Part shown: positions 18,427 to 27,240 of the stretch, in pieces | Numbering within the stretch: the stretch's first letter is position 1 | How the letters are laid out: each line of letters starts with the position of its first letter | Assembly (NCBI GenBank): GCA_002501805.1 | Contig: DAOI01000024.1 | Location: forward strand, 1 to 64,000 | DNA from: Euryarchaeota archaeon UBA463 | GTDB lineage: Archaea > Thermoplasmatota > Poseidoniia > Poseidoniales > Thalassarchaeaceae | Length of the DNA stretch: 64,000 nucleotides | Reading direction: 5' to 3' | Position numbers and translations under genes: made by a program | Notes under the pieces: generated by a model | What the model saw: only the letters and a program-made list of their open reading frames with translations | What the model was told of the DNA's origin: nothing | Databases searched by the model: none

Positions 18427-18469
18427 ATTGAAAATTTCATTAATATCATAAATTTCCTATTGAAAATTT
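18427..18469. repeat. 11-bp direct repeat in an AT-rich promoter region
   Basis: ATTGAAAATTT occurs at 18427-18437 and again at 18459-18469, 32 bases apart, about three helical turns. The region between 18380 and 18490 is markedly AT-rich and lies upstream of both the divergent PRC-barrel-like gene and the aminotransferase gene. Likely promoter or regulator-binding DNA. Confidence 0.45.
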
Positions 18470-18566
18470 AAAGTGTGTTTAATTTTTTGATAGATTATCA
18501 GAATTTCTGTTTCTCCTTAATGCCAGGTTAATCCACGCCTGTTCAGAACGTTCACCAAGAACCTTG

Positions 18567-20111
18567 ATGAGCAACCTGTACCTCGGACAATCGATGTCTG
18601 CGAGTCTCGATATTCTGCATGCTATTCGTAAGCACACTGGTAGTTGCTCTACAACCGGTCTTCCGGATGATGTCATTCTGTCTTTTATCGATGCAGATCC
18701 ATCTCTAAAGATAGCCATCGATGAAGCCAAACTTTCATTCGATACGCTATTTTCTGAATCTGGTTTAGACTTGCAATCTATAGATGAGGACTCACTAATC
18801 TCCACACTTCAGTCAGACTTCGTTAATTTCTATTCTGCCGCGACTGTTAACCCCTATGTTGCTATTTCAGCCAGAGGTCCATGGATTATCACATCACATG
18901 GTGCTGTAATCCATGACAACGGCGGATATGGGATGCTCGGAATGGGACATGGTCCAGACGATGTTATCTCTTCCATGCAAAAGAACTGGGTTATGGCAAA
19001 TGTAATGACCGCTTCATTCAGTCAGAAGAGACTTGCTGACAGATTAAAGAAGGAAATAGGTCATACTAGAGGGGAATGCCCATTTGATAGATTCATTTGT
19101 ATGAATTCCGGTTCGGAGTCTATGACCGTTGGAATGAGGATATCAGATGTTAATGCCTTGAAGATGACAGGACCAGGGGGTAGGCACGAAGGAAAGCCCA
19201 CGAGGATGATTGCAATAGAAAGGGCATTCCACGGACGAACAGACAGGCCCGCGCAGATTTCACACTCTTGCAAGGATGGATACGATAGAAATCTGAATAC
19301 CTTTCAAAATAGGGATAATCTTTCTCTGATCCCAGCAAATGATATCCATGCACTTAGGGAAGCATTTCATCAGGCGGACAGAGATGGTGTTTTCATTGAG
19401 CTACTTGCTATCGAGCCAGTTCAAGGAGAGGGTGCTCCGGGATTATGTATCGATAGGAACTTCTACGATGAGGCAAGAAAATTGACAAAGGAACATGGCT
19501 CCATGCTAATCATAGATTCAGTCCAAGCCGGCCTTAGAGGTCAAGGGTGCCTCAGTATCGTTGACTACGAAGGCTTCCAAGACTCCGAAGCTCCCGATAT
19601 GGAAGCCTGGTCAAAGGCAATCAATGCTGGACAGTTTCCTCTATCTGTTGTTGGGATGACAGCAGATGTAGCAGAGTTGTATGTCACAGGAATCTACGGC
19701 AACACTATGACTACAAATCCCCGAGCACTAGAAACAGCAATAGCAGTTCTCGACAGAATAACGCCCGATCTACGTCAAAATATTCGACAACGGGGAAAAG
19801 AGTTCGTAGAGGGTCTTGAGATTCTAATGAATGAGTTTCCAGAGGCAATTCTATCAGTCCAAGGCACTGGACTATTGGTTTGCGCTGAATTGGATCCAGA
19901 CTTCTTCCCTGTAGTCGGTCACGACAAAGTTGAGATGTGGTGTAGGAAGAATGGCCTTGGAGTCATTCACGGAGGGCTAAATGCCCTAAGATTCACTCCG
20001 CACTTTTCCATCACTACAGAAGAAATAGAAATGATATTACAGATTGTCAAGAAAGCAATAATTCACTTCTTAGAGGCCAAAAACCTCCAACAAGCAACTT
20101 CAGTAGCTTAA
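18567..20111 (+). CDS. Class III PLP-dependent aminotransferase, divergent
   Basis: 514 residues. Fold-type I aminotransferase of the ornithine/acetylornithine/lysine group. Visible motifs: phosphate-binding NSGSES (about 180-185), FHGRT (221-225), IEPVQGEGA (282-290), IIDSVQAG (315-322), and the probable PLP lysine Lys350 (WSKAINAG). The family's DEVQ motif reads DSVQ, Glu to Ser, and about 90 residues precede the usual domain start, so this is not a routine ArgD or GabT. The substrate cannot be told from sequence. The ATG at 18567 is used; another lies at 18594. Eight bases separate it from the SDR-like gene that follows, suggesting a two-gene operon. Confidence 0.82.
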   Translation: MSNLYLGQSMSASLDILHAIRKHTGSCSTTGLPDDVILSFIDADPSLKIAIDEAKLSFDTLFSESGLDLQSIDEDSLISTLQSDFVNFYSAATVNPYVAISARGPWIITSHGAVIHDNGGYGMLGMGHGPDDVISSMQKNWVMANVMTASFSQKRLADRLKKEIGHTRGECPFDRFICMNSGSESMTVGMRISDVNALKMTGPGGRHEGKPTRMIAIERAFHGRTDRPAQISHSCKDGYDRNLNTFQNRDNLSLIPANDIHALREAFHQADRDGVFIELLAIEPVQGEGAPGLCIDRNFYDEARKLTKEHGSMLIIDSVQAGLRGQGCLSIVDYEGFQDSEAPDMEAWSKAINAGQFPLSVVGMTADVAELYVTGIYGNTMTTNPRALETAIAVLDRITPDLRQNIRQRGKEFVEGLEILMNEFPEAILSVQGTGLLVCAELDPDFFPVVGHDKVEMWCRKNGLGVIHGGLNALRFTPHFSITTEEIEMILQIVKKAIIHFLEAKNLQQATSVA

Positions 20112-20119
20112 GTGGTAAG

Positions 20120-20806
20120 ATGTCCAAGAAAATTCATCTCGGCGGGGATGAGGATGATTTTTTACAATCACTAGCAGATCGACTATCTCGAGCTGGTGCG
20201 ACATTGGTCGATTCTCCAGAAGATGCTGAGTATGTAATCCACTTCGGACCGGAGGGCGATGGGAATATGGTAATTCTGACTCCAGATCAGAAGATTAGTC
20301 ATCCAGGCCTCGTAGTCATTATTCATGATCTTCTCTCCCCTCGGGGAAACTCTGGACATTGGGGAGATGCGGAGCTACACATTTGGGCCGATATGGTACG
20401 CAAAGGAAACCTAAATATTCACACATTATCAAACATCTTACCTAGATATTGGGTACATGTTAGAGATGTTTGTGATGCACTTTGCACAATAATAATGAGT
20501 GAGAGTAGCAATTCAATAATAGGAAATCTGAATATATCCGGGAGGAGATCTTGGAGCCCCGAGTCTATTGTTAAGGAGATGAGCATGCTCTGGGGGAGGT
20601 ACTCAGACTCGTTGAATTATTCTCATACTATCGAGTCCCTGTCCTCCGTGCCCAGTCCACTTTCACAAGAGTCGAACATTCAGGCAAAAAGACCAGATCT
20701 ATCGCTATTGCATAAATCCCTGATCAACTGTGGTTCAGAGGGCTGGCATCCGCTAGTTCCTATGCGTGTATCTCTAATGGAGATATTCGCCCATGCGAAA
20801 GAGTGA
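20120..20806 (+). CDS. Reduced NAD-dependent epimerase/dehydratase-like (extended SDR) protein
   Basis: 228 residues. The C-terminal half keeps hallmarks of extended SDR sugar epimerases: YWVHVRDVCDALCTII (about 109-124, the 'F-V-H-V-D-D' region) and GNLNISGRRSWS (about 134-145). The N-terminal half has a shortened Rossmann region and I find neither the usual GxxGxxG nor the catalytic YxxxK, so it may be non-catalytic or bind another ligand. Typical members are about 310 residues. It follows the aminotransferase by eight bases and is probably co-transcribed. Function unknown; a role in modifying a nucleotide sugar with the aminotransferase is only a guess. Confidence 0.6.
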   Translation: MSKKIHLGGDEDDFLQSLADRLSRAGATLVDSPEDAEYVIHFGPEGDGNMVILTPDQKISHPGLVVIIHDLLSPRGNSGHWGDAELHIWADMVRKGNLNIHTLSNILPRYWVHVRDVCDALCTIIMSESSNSIIGNLNISGRRSWSPESIVKEMSMLWGRYSDSLNYSHTIESLSSVPSPLSQESNIQAKRPDLSLLHKSLINCGSEGWHPLVPMRVSLMEIFAHAKE

Positions 20807-20814
20807 TCTTGTAA

Positions 20815-20991
20815 TCAGTTCTTGTCGTTCTGGACTTGCACACGGATGGCCTGAGCAGTAGCCTTAGCTTCCTGCATTGCCTTCCTGACACGGGTACCAG
20901 CTGCCTTGTTACCCTTGTCATGCTTTACAGCATCACCCATTGCATCTGTTAGCATTTCTATCATATCATGCATCATCTTCTCGACGGACAT
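20815..20991 (-). CDS. Small Hc1-like (histone H1-like) protein, 58 residues
   Basis: ATG at 20991 to TGA at 20815-20817. The core KGNKAAGTRVRKAMQEAK (about residues 26-43) matches the signature of the Hc1/histone H1-like family known from chlamydiae and Bacteroidetes, followed by the usual ATAQAIR helix. The protein is helical, with a Met/Glu-rich first half. Known: chlamydial Hc1 compacts DNA; the short forms are far less studied. It lies between the convergent SDR-like gene and the deoxyhypusine synthase gene, 63 bases after the latter on the same strand. It falls below common ORF-length cut-offs and is easy to miss. Confidence 0.75.
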   Translation of the reverse strand: MSVEKMMHDMIEMLTDAMGDAVKHDKGNKAAGTRVRKAMQEAKATAQAIRVQVQNDKN

Positions 20992-21054
20992 ATCAGGTGT
21001 CGCATGCTAGGCCGTTCTTAGCCGTTTTCACGTCAGACATCACTTTTTGTGGTA

Positions 21055-22038
21055 CTATGGAGAGAACAAATCGCCGCCGAGAAGCGGCAATAATACGCTT
21101 GCATCGCCTTCAACGACCACTTGGGAAGCCTCAGGACGTATTTTTCCCCATGAAATAGCCTCTCTTAGTCTCGCTCCGGAGAGTGACCCATCATATTCTG
21201 GCGCTGTCGTAATTGAAACAGCTGAGTCCAGGCCACCCCTGTACTGGTTCCACCAAATTACATGATGCTTCGAAATCCCTCCTCCTACCATTAGAGCATG
21301 GCTTTCCTCAGCGGTCCAAGTAAGGTCAGACAGTATCTGTTCATCAGCGAGAACATCTATCATAAAATTGGGCGATTTCTGCCTATGCATGAATATTTGT
21401 GCTCCTATAGAACCATCTGTTATTCCTGGAATGACAACCGGAATTCTATTCTTAGCAATCCAATACAACAATGAAGACTCGTCTTGAATTCTATCGCCTA
21501 AGGCCCAGCAGAGCTCTACACTACCAAAACCCAACCATGGATTATCAGGATTCAAAGACTCACGCTCTTCTTCGATCTCAGAAAGCCATGGAAGTACAAT
21601 ATTCTCCAGAATTTCGCCATAGCATTCGTTCGGGACGATGACGTTCCCTAGTCTGTTTAGCCCCTGTTCTCCAAGAGCTATATCATCAAGACTGAAATCA
21701 CCGTGGAAGTAATCTCTGAATGTCCTCGCGATATCATGGTCCAAGGTTCCACACGTTGTCACTACGACATTGTACGAACGCCTCTTCAGCGCTTCTAGAA
21801 AGAAGCCACGTGTACCAGTTGCACAGAGGCAAGCTGGAAATGACATCCAGTTTAGGACTCCATCTGGGCCTACCTTAGAAATTGAATCTCTGAGGATATC
21901 CCTAGCAAAGGCGAGTTTTGTTGCAGTAAAACCTCCTGCCTCGGACATCTGGTCAATCAAGGATGAAACATCCCCCATCGCAGAGAAATCATAGTCCTTG
22001 ACCGGGTGGTCGAAGTCCTCACGCGAGTAACCGCTCAC
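21055..22038 (-). CDS. dys: Deoxyhypusine synthase
   Basis: 327 residues. Transfers the aminobutyl group of spermidine to a lysine of translation factor aIF5A. The catalytic lysine lies in GGGISKHHVIWWN (about 250-262), matching GGGxxKHH of the family. Further signatures are GTLDHDIART, GSxELCWALGDRI and ITDGSIGAQIF, which shape the NAD and spermidine sites. Length and order agree with archaeal members. The gene starts 24 bases after the end of uvrB on the same strand. Strong evidence for an archaeal host. Confidence 0.95.
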   Translation of the reverse strand: MSGYSREDFDHPVKDYDFSAMGDVSSLIDQMSEAGGFTATKLAFARDILRDSISKVGPDGVLNWMSFPACLCATGTRGFFLEALKRRSYNVVVTTCGTLDHDIARTFRDYFHGDFSLDDIALGEQGLNRLGNVIVPNECYGEILENIVLPWLSEIEEERESLNPDNPWLGFGSVELCWALGDRIQDESSLLYWIAKNRIPVVIPGITDGSIGAQIFMHRQKSPNFMIDVLADEQILSDLTWTAEESHALMVGGGISKHHVIWWNQYRGGLDSAVSITTAPEYDGSLSGARLREAISWGKIRPEASQVVVEGDASVLLPLLGGDLFSP

Positions 22039-22062
22039 AGTTTCCGCAGTACTAACGTGCCT

Positions 22063-24342
22063 TCAATTAGATGGGTTACGGAGTTGGATGATCCTATCAC
22101 GTATCTGGGCGGCTTTCTCAAAGTCAAGCCGTTCGGCGGCTGCTCTCATTTCCCTCTCTAGTTTACTGACAACCTTCTCACTCTCAATCCTCTCTACACT
22201 ATCTGGGAACTCGTTTGTATCTATCTCAAACTCAGGCTGACTTACGTTTTCAAGCACCGAGCTTGAGGTATTCCACATTCCAGCTCCAAGCGAGAATTTC
22301 TGTGCTAAACCCGACACCCCCTTCTTACTCTGGAACTTTCCAATGAATCTCTTACCCCCCTTGGCTCCTTTCCCGGCCGTTCCAGCAAGTAGACTCCCGA
22401 CCTCCTGACCCATGGTCGGGAGGGCTTTCTGAATTGTTCGGGGAACTATGCCATTCTCCTGGTTGTGAAGATCTTGACGACCTCTTCTTGCAATAGTCTG
22501 ACTCATAGCGGCTTCCATAGAAGGAGAAATAGAATCTGCGTACAGAATTACTACTCCATTCTGGTTTCTGGATGCTCTACCAATCGTCTGTAATAATGAC
22601 CTCTCGTTCCTCAGAAAACCCTGTTTATCCGCGTCAAATATGGCAACTAAGGAGACTTCAGGGATATCTAGCCCTTCACGAAGTAGATTTATTCCGACAA
22701 TAACATCGATGTGCCCCAGTCTGAGTGCTTTGATTATCTCAGTTCTCTCTAATGTGTCTATTTCAGAATGTAGGTAGTGTGCCTTTATTCCATTCCTGTC
22801 GAGGTATTCTGCAACCTCCTCTGCGAATTTAATTGTCATCACCGTAACTAGCACTCGCTCATTCTTTTCGATTCTCGCATTGATTTCAGACATGAGATGT
22901 TGAACTTGGCCTTTGGTTGGCTTGACGACTATTTCCGGGTCTAGCAATCCTGTGGGGCGAATCTCCATCCTCACTACTCCTTTGATTTTAGATAATGTTC
23001 CTTCCATAGTAGATGACCCGGATCTCTTCTTCAACTCAGCGACCTTTGACCCGCCCCCTCCTCCAACATGTAACAACTCCTCAGGTACTCTTTGATCAGT
23101 CACCTCAGCAAGATGGCGTAGCTCTCTTTCTCCAGGAGTAGCACTGACATACAGCATCTGAGGAACCAGCTCCTGGAACTCATCGATCCTGAGAGGCCTG
23201 TTGTCATACGCAGAAGGAAGTCTGAATCCATGATCTACGAGGTTCTTCTTCCTGGAGAAATCACCGCCATACATCCCGCCCACCTGAGGAAGAGTAACAT
23301 GGCTCTCATCCATTATTACCAGATATCTGTCAGCATCACCGTGAAACTTCTCTGCATTGTTAGAGAAGAAATCCAAGAGACAATAAGAGCGCTCCCCTTT
23401 CTTCCTCCTGTCAAAATGTCTGGAGTAATTCTCAACTCCCTTACATGAACCAATTTCATTTAACATCTCCAAATCAAACTTTGTCCTGCCCTCAAGGCGA
23501 TGTGCCTCGATATCCATTCCTTGACTCTCGAACCACCCTACTCTTTCGTCAAGCTCATGCTCTATGTCTTCCAGAGCTTGGTTGAAGCTTTCTTCACTAG
23601 TCATGTAGAACTCTCTAGGATGTATCCAAGCCTCTTCAAACTCATCTAGTACCTCCCAAGATACAGCTTCGCACACCTGGATTCTCTCTATCCCTTGCCA
23701 TCCAAATCTTACCCTAATGGGATCATCCCTGCTTGGCATCCAGACATCCAATACCTCTCCTCTGAGTCTGATATCCCCTCTTGTTATCTCGCCAGTTACC
23801 CTGCGATATTGGAGTCCAACTAGGTCACGGACTATATCCTGAGGATCGGCCTCCTGTCCTATTTCCAACCTCAAGTGATTTTGTTGGAATACCTCAGGAG
23901 GGTTCAGCCCATATATGGCTGACACAGTTCCTATCGTGATTACATCTGGCCTAGAGACGAGGGATGCCACTGTGGAGAATCTTTCCTGCTCTATCCTCTC
24001 GTTCATCTGTAACTCTTTATCGATATACAGGTCACGTCCAGGTATATACGCTTCAGGCTGGTAGTAGTCGTAATAACTGACGAAATACTCAACCGCATTC
24101 TCTGGAAATAAATCACTCATCTCTTGCCATAACTGTCTTGCTAGAGTCTTGTTGTGCGAGAGAATCAAGGTCGGAACTCCTAGTCTTTGAATGATATTCG
24201 CCATTGCGAAGGTCTTTCCCGACCCTGTTACGCCCATGAGAACACATCTCTCCTGATTCGATTGAACCTGCTCAATCAGTGAGTCAATAGCTTGCTCTTG
24301 GTCTCCCGCGGTGCCGTAATCAGAACGTAGTATGAACACCAT
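22063..24342 (-). CDS. uvrB: Excinuclease ABC subunit B with extended basic linker
   Basis: 759 residues, about 80-90 more than most UvrB. The damage-verifying helicase of nucleotide excision repair. Walker A GVTGSGKT is at 37-44, the beta-hairpin YYDYYQPEAYIP near 90, the Walker B box reads MDESHV, and helicase motif VI is in QTIGRASRN. The UVR motif that binds UvrC is at about 725-755 (LEREMRAAAERLDFEKAAQIRD). Between helicase domain and UVR motif is an inserted Gly/Lys-rich segment of about 80 residues (around 643-722). UvrABC is a bacterial system found in some mesophilic archaea, so lateral origin is likely. UbiA lies six bases upstream of this start. Confidence 0.96.
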   Translation of the reverse strand: MVFILRSDYGTAGDQEQAIDSLIEQVQSNQERCVLMGVTGSGKTFAMANIIQRLGVPTLILSHNKTLARQLWQEMSDLFPENAVEYFVSYYDYYQPEAYIPGRDLYIDKELQMNERIEQERFSTVASLVSRPDVITIGTVSAIYGLNPPEVFQQNHLRLEIGQEADPQDIVRDLVGLQYRRVTGEITRGDIRLRGEVLDVWMPSRDDPIRVRFGWQGIERIQVCEAVSWEVLDEFEEAWIHPREFYMTSEESFNQALEDIEHELDERVGWFESQGMDIEAHRLEGRTKFDLEMLNEIGSCKGVENYSRHFDRRKKGERSYCLLDFFSNNAEKFHGDADRYLVIMDESHVTLPQVGGMYGGDFSRKKNLVDHGFRLPSAYDNRPLRIDEFQELVPQMLYVSATPGERELRHLAEVTDQRVPEELLHVGGGGGSKVAELKKRSGSSTMEGTLSKIKGVVRMEIRPTGLLDPEIVVKPTKGQVQHLMSEINARIEKNERVLVTVMTIKFAEEVAEYLDRNGIKAHYLHSEIDTLERTEIIKALRLGHIDVIVGINLLREGLDIPEVSLVAIFDADKQGFLRNERSLLQTIGRASRNQNGVVILYADSISPSMEAAMSQTIARRGRQDLHNQENGIVPRTIQKALPTMGQEVGSLLAGTAGKGAKGGKRFIGKFQSKKGVSGLAQKFSLGAGMWNTSSSVLENVSQPEFEIDTNEFPDSVERIESEKVVSKLEREMRAAAERLDFEKAAQIRDRIIQLRNPSN

Positions 24343-24348
24343 TTCACC

Positions 24349-25275
24349 TCAATCCAATAACCCAACGCCAGTGGGCTCAACAATCATAATTGAGGCCAGA
24401 AGAACCCATCCGGTGAGCATCGAAACTCGAAACAGTACAGTTTGAAAATCCTCCAACCTCTCTCTTACGAGAATGACTGTAATATTCAGAATGCACATCA
24501 GGCCTGCGGCAGCAAGAAACCAAATCTCGTTCATGGGATCCGAAATAGCGAAGCAGGCAAACCACAGTAAAGTAAGTTGAATGGAGGTCCTAGTCGTCGT
24601 ATTCTCATTGAACCTGGAAGGAAATGAGTGGATTCCGTTTTCTCGATCACTCTCGATATCCATTCTTGCATAATTGATATCAAACGCAGCAATCCAAAAT
24701 GTCACTCCCAGGGATATGAAGAAAATTGTCGGATACCAAAGGAAATCGGTATTTCCATCGTTCAATCCTGTAATTGATGCCCATCCATGAACATCTGCCG
24801 TGACGGCGACCCACGCCCCAGCGGGCGCGAGTGCGAGACAGAGGCCTAGCCAAAAATGGCATAACCAAGTGTAACGTTTTGTGTATGGGTATATGACGAA
24901 AACTACGACTGGGAGCCATGCCATCATCAATGCAACTTCGTTAAGTTGCCAAGCTCCAACCAATAGCATCGCCAGAAAGATTGCCGACAGACTCCAAGCG
25001 GTTTGCATCGACATAGCGCCCGAAACGAGGTGACGATTTGCCGTTCGAGGATTCGAAGCATCAATGTCTCTATCTATTATTCGATTCAGAGCCATTGCAA
25101 GTCCACGAGCTCCAATCGCAGCTACTAAAATCCATAAAATATCGATTCCAAACTTCTCAGAAGAAATATCGTTCATGAACTGATTGTGAGCGAGAACATA
25201 TCCAATCAGGACAAAGGGGAGAGAAAAAAGAGTATGCTCAATTTTTACGAACTCCAGAATCTCTCTAAAACCCAT
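24349..25275 (-). CDS. UbiA-family prenyltransferase
   Basis: 308 residues with about eight hydrophobic segments. Attaches a polyprenyl chain to an aromatic or similar acceptor in the membrane. The two Asp-rich motifs are present: NRIIDRDID (about 80) and DINYARMDIESD (about 205), which bind prenyl diphosphate through magnesium. The ATG at 25275 shares its A with the TAA of the UbiD gene (TAATG), so this start is preferred over the longer frame at 25299. Pairing with UbiD suggests quinone synthesis, for example the MqnP/MqnL steps of the futalosine menaquinone route, but the acceptor cannot be read from sequence. Confidence 0.88.
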   Translation of the reverse strand: MGFREILEFVKIEHTLFSLPFVLIGYVLAHNQFMNDISSEKFGIDILWILVAAIGARGLAMALNRIIDRDIDASNPRTANRHLVSGAMSMQTAWSLSAIFLAMLLVGAWQLNEVALMMAWLPVVVFVIYPYTKRYTWLCHFWLGLCLALAPAGAWVAVTADVHGWASITGLNDGNTDFLWYPTIFFISLGVTFWIAAFDINYARMDIESDRENGIHSFPSRFNENTTTRTSIQLTLLWFACFAISDPMNEIWFLAAAGLMCILNITVILVRERLEDFQTVLFRVSMLTGWVLLASIMIVEPTGVGLLD

Positions 25276-27146
25276 TAGAAACCGCCTTCCTCGAGCCACG
25301 AGTTTACCCTATCGAGGACATCTTGGTCATGCAAAGTGACTCCCGGCCACCTCCTCACAGGAACCGGGCCTTCCAGTGAAGGTATAGGCGCAGTGGCATC
25401 CCAGCAAACTCTCCTCTTGTCTAAATCAAAGTGGAGGTCCCTTCCTACATCAAATCTACAGAAAAACTGCCAAAGGAGTACTCTCATCCAACCCTCATCA
25501 TACAAATCAACATCTGAATCTGTAATGAATAACCATCTCAGACTCTTCGCGCCCTCCAAATTCCATATGGATTCCATAATCTTCTGAATCTTGGCCCGTT
25601 GCCTTAGAGCTCCCTCTTCGTCATTCTCCTCGACATTCTCTTCCGGGGAAGGCCCTCCTTCAATTTTCGTAGTTACCACGAGCATAGAAGATCGTAGAAA
25701 ACGAGCTTGTATCACTCCATCTATTCCAGATACTGAAACTTCGAGAGACTCAGGGCATCCTTTCAGAGACTCTCTTCTGCTTCTTGGGTCGTCTTCAAGC
25801 GGAGTTGTCGCATCTATCAATAGCTTGTCATGGATATTATCCCAGGGGGATGCATGAGCTAGTGAGTCAGCAACCATCCCCGGGAGAATTATCAGATCCT
25901 CAGAAATATCTACCTTTGAGTCGAGAGCATCCAGTAAGGAATAAAGGTCTTTTACATCATGATTAGGATCAACGGCCACTATTGTTTTCAGAAACATCAT
26001 TTGTCCCGCCCCAAGGAGCCCCAGTGCAGTTTTCCTCCCTTGTCTTGGATACCTCTTTTTCGATGAGACTATTGCCAGATTATGAAAACCGGTCTCCAAA
26101 GGGAGAAACAGACCTAGGACATCCCTGTGCTGAAACTGCAATACGGGCAGGAAAGCATCTCCTATTGCCTCCCCCAGGTATCCATCTTCCATTGGAGGGA
26201 CTCCCACTATTGTCATCGGAACCACGGCATCTTTTCTGTGTGTTATTGCTTCAATATGCATCACTGGATACTGATCAGCAAGAGAGTAATGTCCGAAGTG
26301 ATCCCCGAAAGGCCCTTCTTCTCTGGTCTCGCCTGGAATCATGTATCCTTCGATAACCACGTCGCAATCAGCAGGAACTAGCAGATCATTAGTAACACAT
26401 TTTGTGATTCTGAGACGCCTCTTTCCAAGCAATCCCGCGAATTCATACTCAGAAAGGTTATCTGGAAGTGGTGAAATGGCACTAAACATCACTTCAGGTG
26501 GACCTCCTAGGCAGATTGCTACTGGCATCCTTTCTGAGGAAGCATCAGCATGGTCTGCCCCGTGCTTGTGTGCCTGCCAATGGAGACCTACCTCTTTGGG
26601 ACCGAAAACTTGACTTCTGTACATTCCCATATTGTGAATTCCAGTATCAGGATCCACTGTAACCACGAGAGGCAGGGTCATGTATCTCCCTCCATCTTCT
26701 GGCCATGTCTTGGGTATGGGGAGCCTAGTCACATCAGGGTCTCTAATCACGACCTGTTGACACGCGCCCTTCCTGACCTTCATTGGAGCCATAGACATCC
26801 CCTCTAAAGCTAAGCCTATTCCAGTCCAAGGGGCCTTCAGGATGCCTCCAATATCGGGCTTCATCAGAGCGACCATTCTCTCTCCTATCTCTTCAGGCCT
26901 ATTTACGCCAAGAGCGTGATTTGTTCTGTCTCTGGTTCCGAAGAGGTTCATAGCTAGGGGAATCTCACTTATCGTTCCATCAGGAAGCCTAGGCTGTTCG
27001 AATAAAATTGCACTGCCTCCCCTTTTGACTAACCTATCTGCAAAGCACCCAGCTTCAAGCTCCACTTCTACCGGATCGGCTACTCGAATCAGCTCCCCAG
27101 AGTCCTCCAGAGACCGGATGTAACGCGCCAGCGTGCGCCAGACCAT
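25275..27146 (-). CDS. UbiD-family prenyl-FMN-dependent decarboxylase
   Basis: 623 residues. Decarboxylases of this family remove carboxyl groups from prenylated aromatic rings using prenylated FMN made by UbiX. Conserved pieces are MYRSQVFGPKEVGLHW in the cofactor region and the catalytic acidic stretch PGETREEGPFGDHFGHYS. The C-terminal part with DPNHDVKDL and DATTP is also typical. Somewhat longer than E. coli UbiD. The ATG at 27146 has GGGAG three bases before it. No UbiX gene lies in this window. Operon with ubiA through a TAATG junction and divergent from the geranylgeranyl reductase gene. Confidence 0.9.
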   Translation of the reverse strand: MVWRTLARYIRSLEDSGELIRVADPVEVELEAGCFADRLVKRGGSAILFEQPRLPDGTISEIPLAMNLFGTRDRTNHALGVNRPEEIGERMVALMKPDIGGILKAPWTGIGLALEGMSMAPMKVRKGACQQVVIRDPDVTRLPIPKTWPEDGGRYMTLPLVVTVDPDTGIHNMGMYRSQVFGPKEVGLHWQAHKHGADHADASSERMPVAICLGGPPEVMFSAISPLPDNLSEYEFAGLLGKRRLRITKCVTNDLLVPADCDVVIEGYMIPGETREEGPFGDHFGHYSLADQYPVMHIEAITHRKDAVVPMTIVGVPPMEDGYLGEAIGDAFLPVLQFQHRDVLGLFLPLETGFHNLAIVSSKKRYPRQGRKTALGLLGAGQMMFLKTIVAVDPNHDVKDLYSLLDALDSKVDISEDLIILPGMVADSLAHASPWDNIHDKLLIDATTPLEDDPRSRRESLKGCPESLEVSVSGIDGVIQARFLRSSMLVVTTKIEGGPSPEENVEENDEEGALRQRAKIQKIMESIWNLEGAKSLRWLFITDSDVDLYDEGWMRVLLWQFFCRFDVGRDLHFDLDKRRVCWDATAPIPSLEGPVPVRRWPGVTLHDQDVLDRVNSWLEEGGF

Positions 27147-27184
27147 GTACTCCCGGAGCACTCACAATAGTAGAAGGTTCGCTC

Positions 27185-27199
27185 GTCGCCGTAGGCGAC
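27185..27199. promoter_or_regulatory. Palindrome in the divergent ubiD / reductase promoter
   Basis: GTCGCC-GTA-GGCGAC, a perfect 6-base inverted repeat with a 3-base spacer, in the 94-base gap between two divergent genes. Candidate operator shared by both directions; no regulator can be named. Confidence 0.3.
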
Positions 27200-27240
27200 T
27201 CGACCGACGGTTTCTTTTGAGTGGCTCCTCTCGGAGTGAC

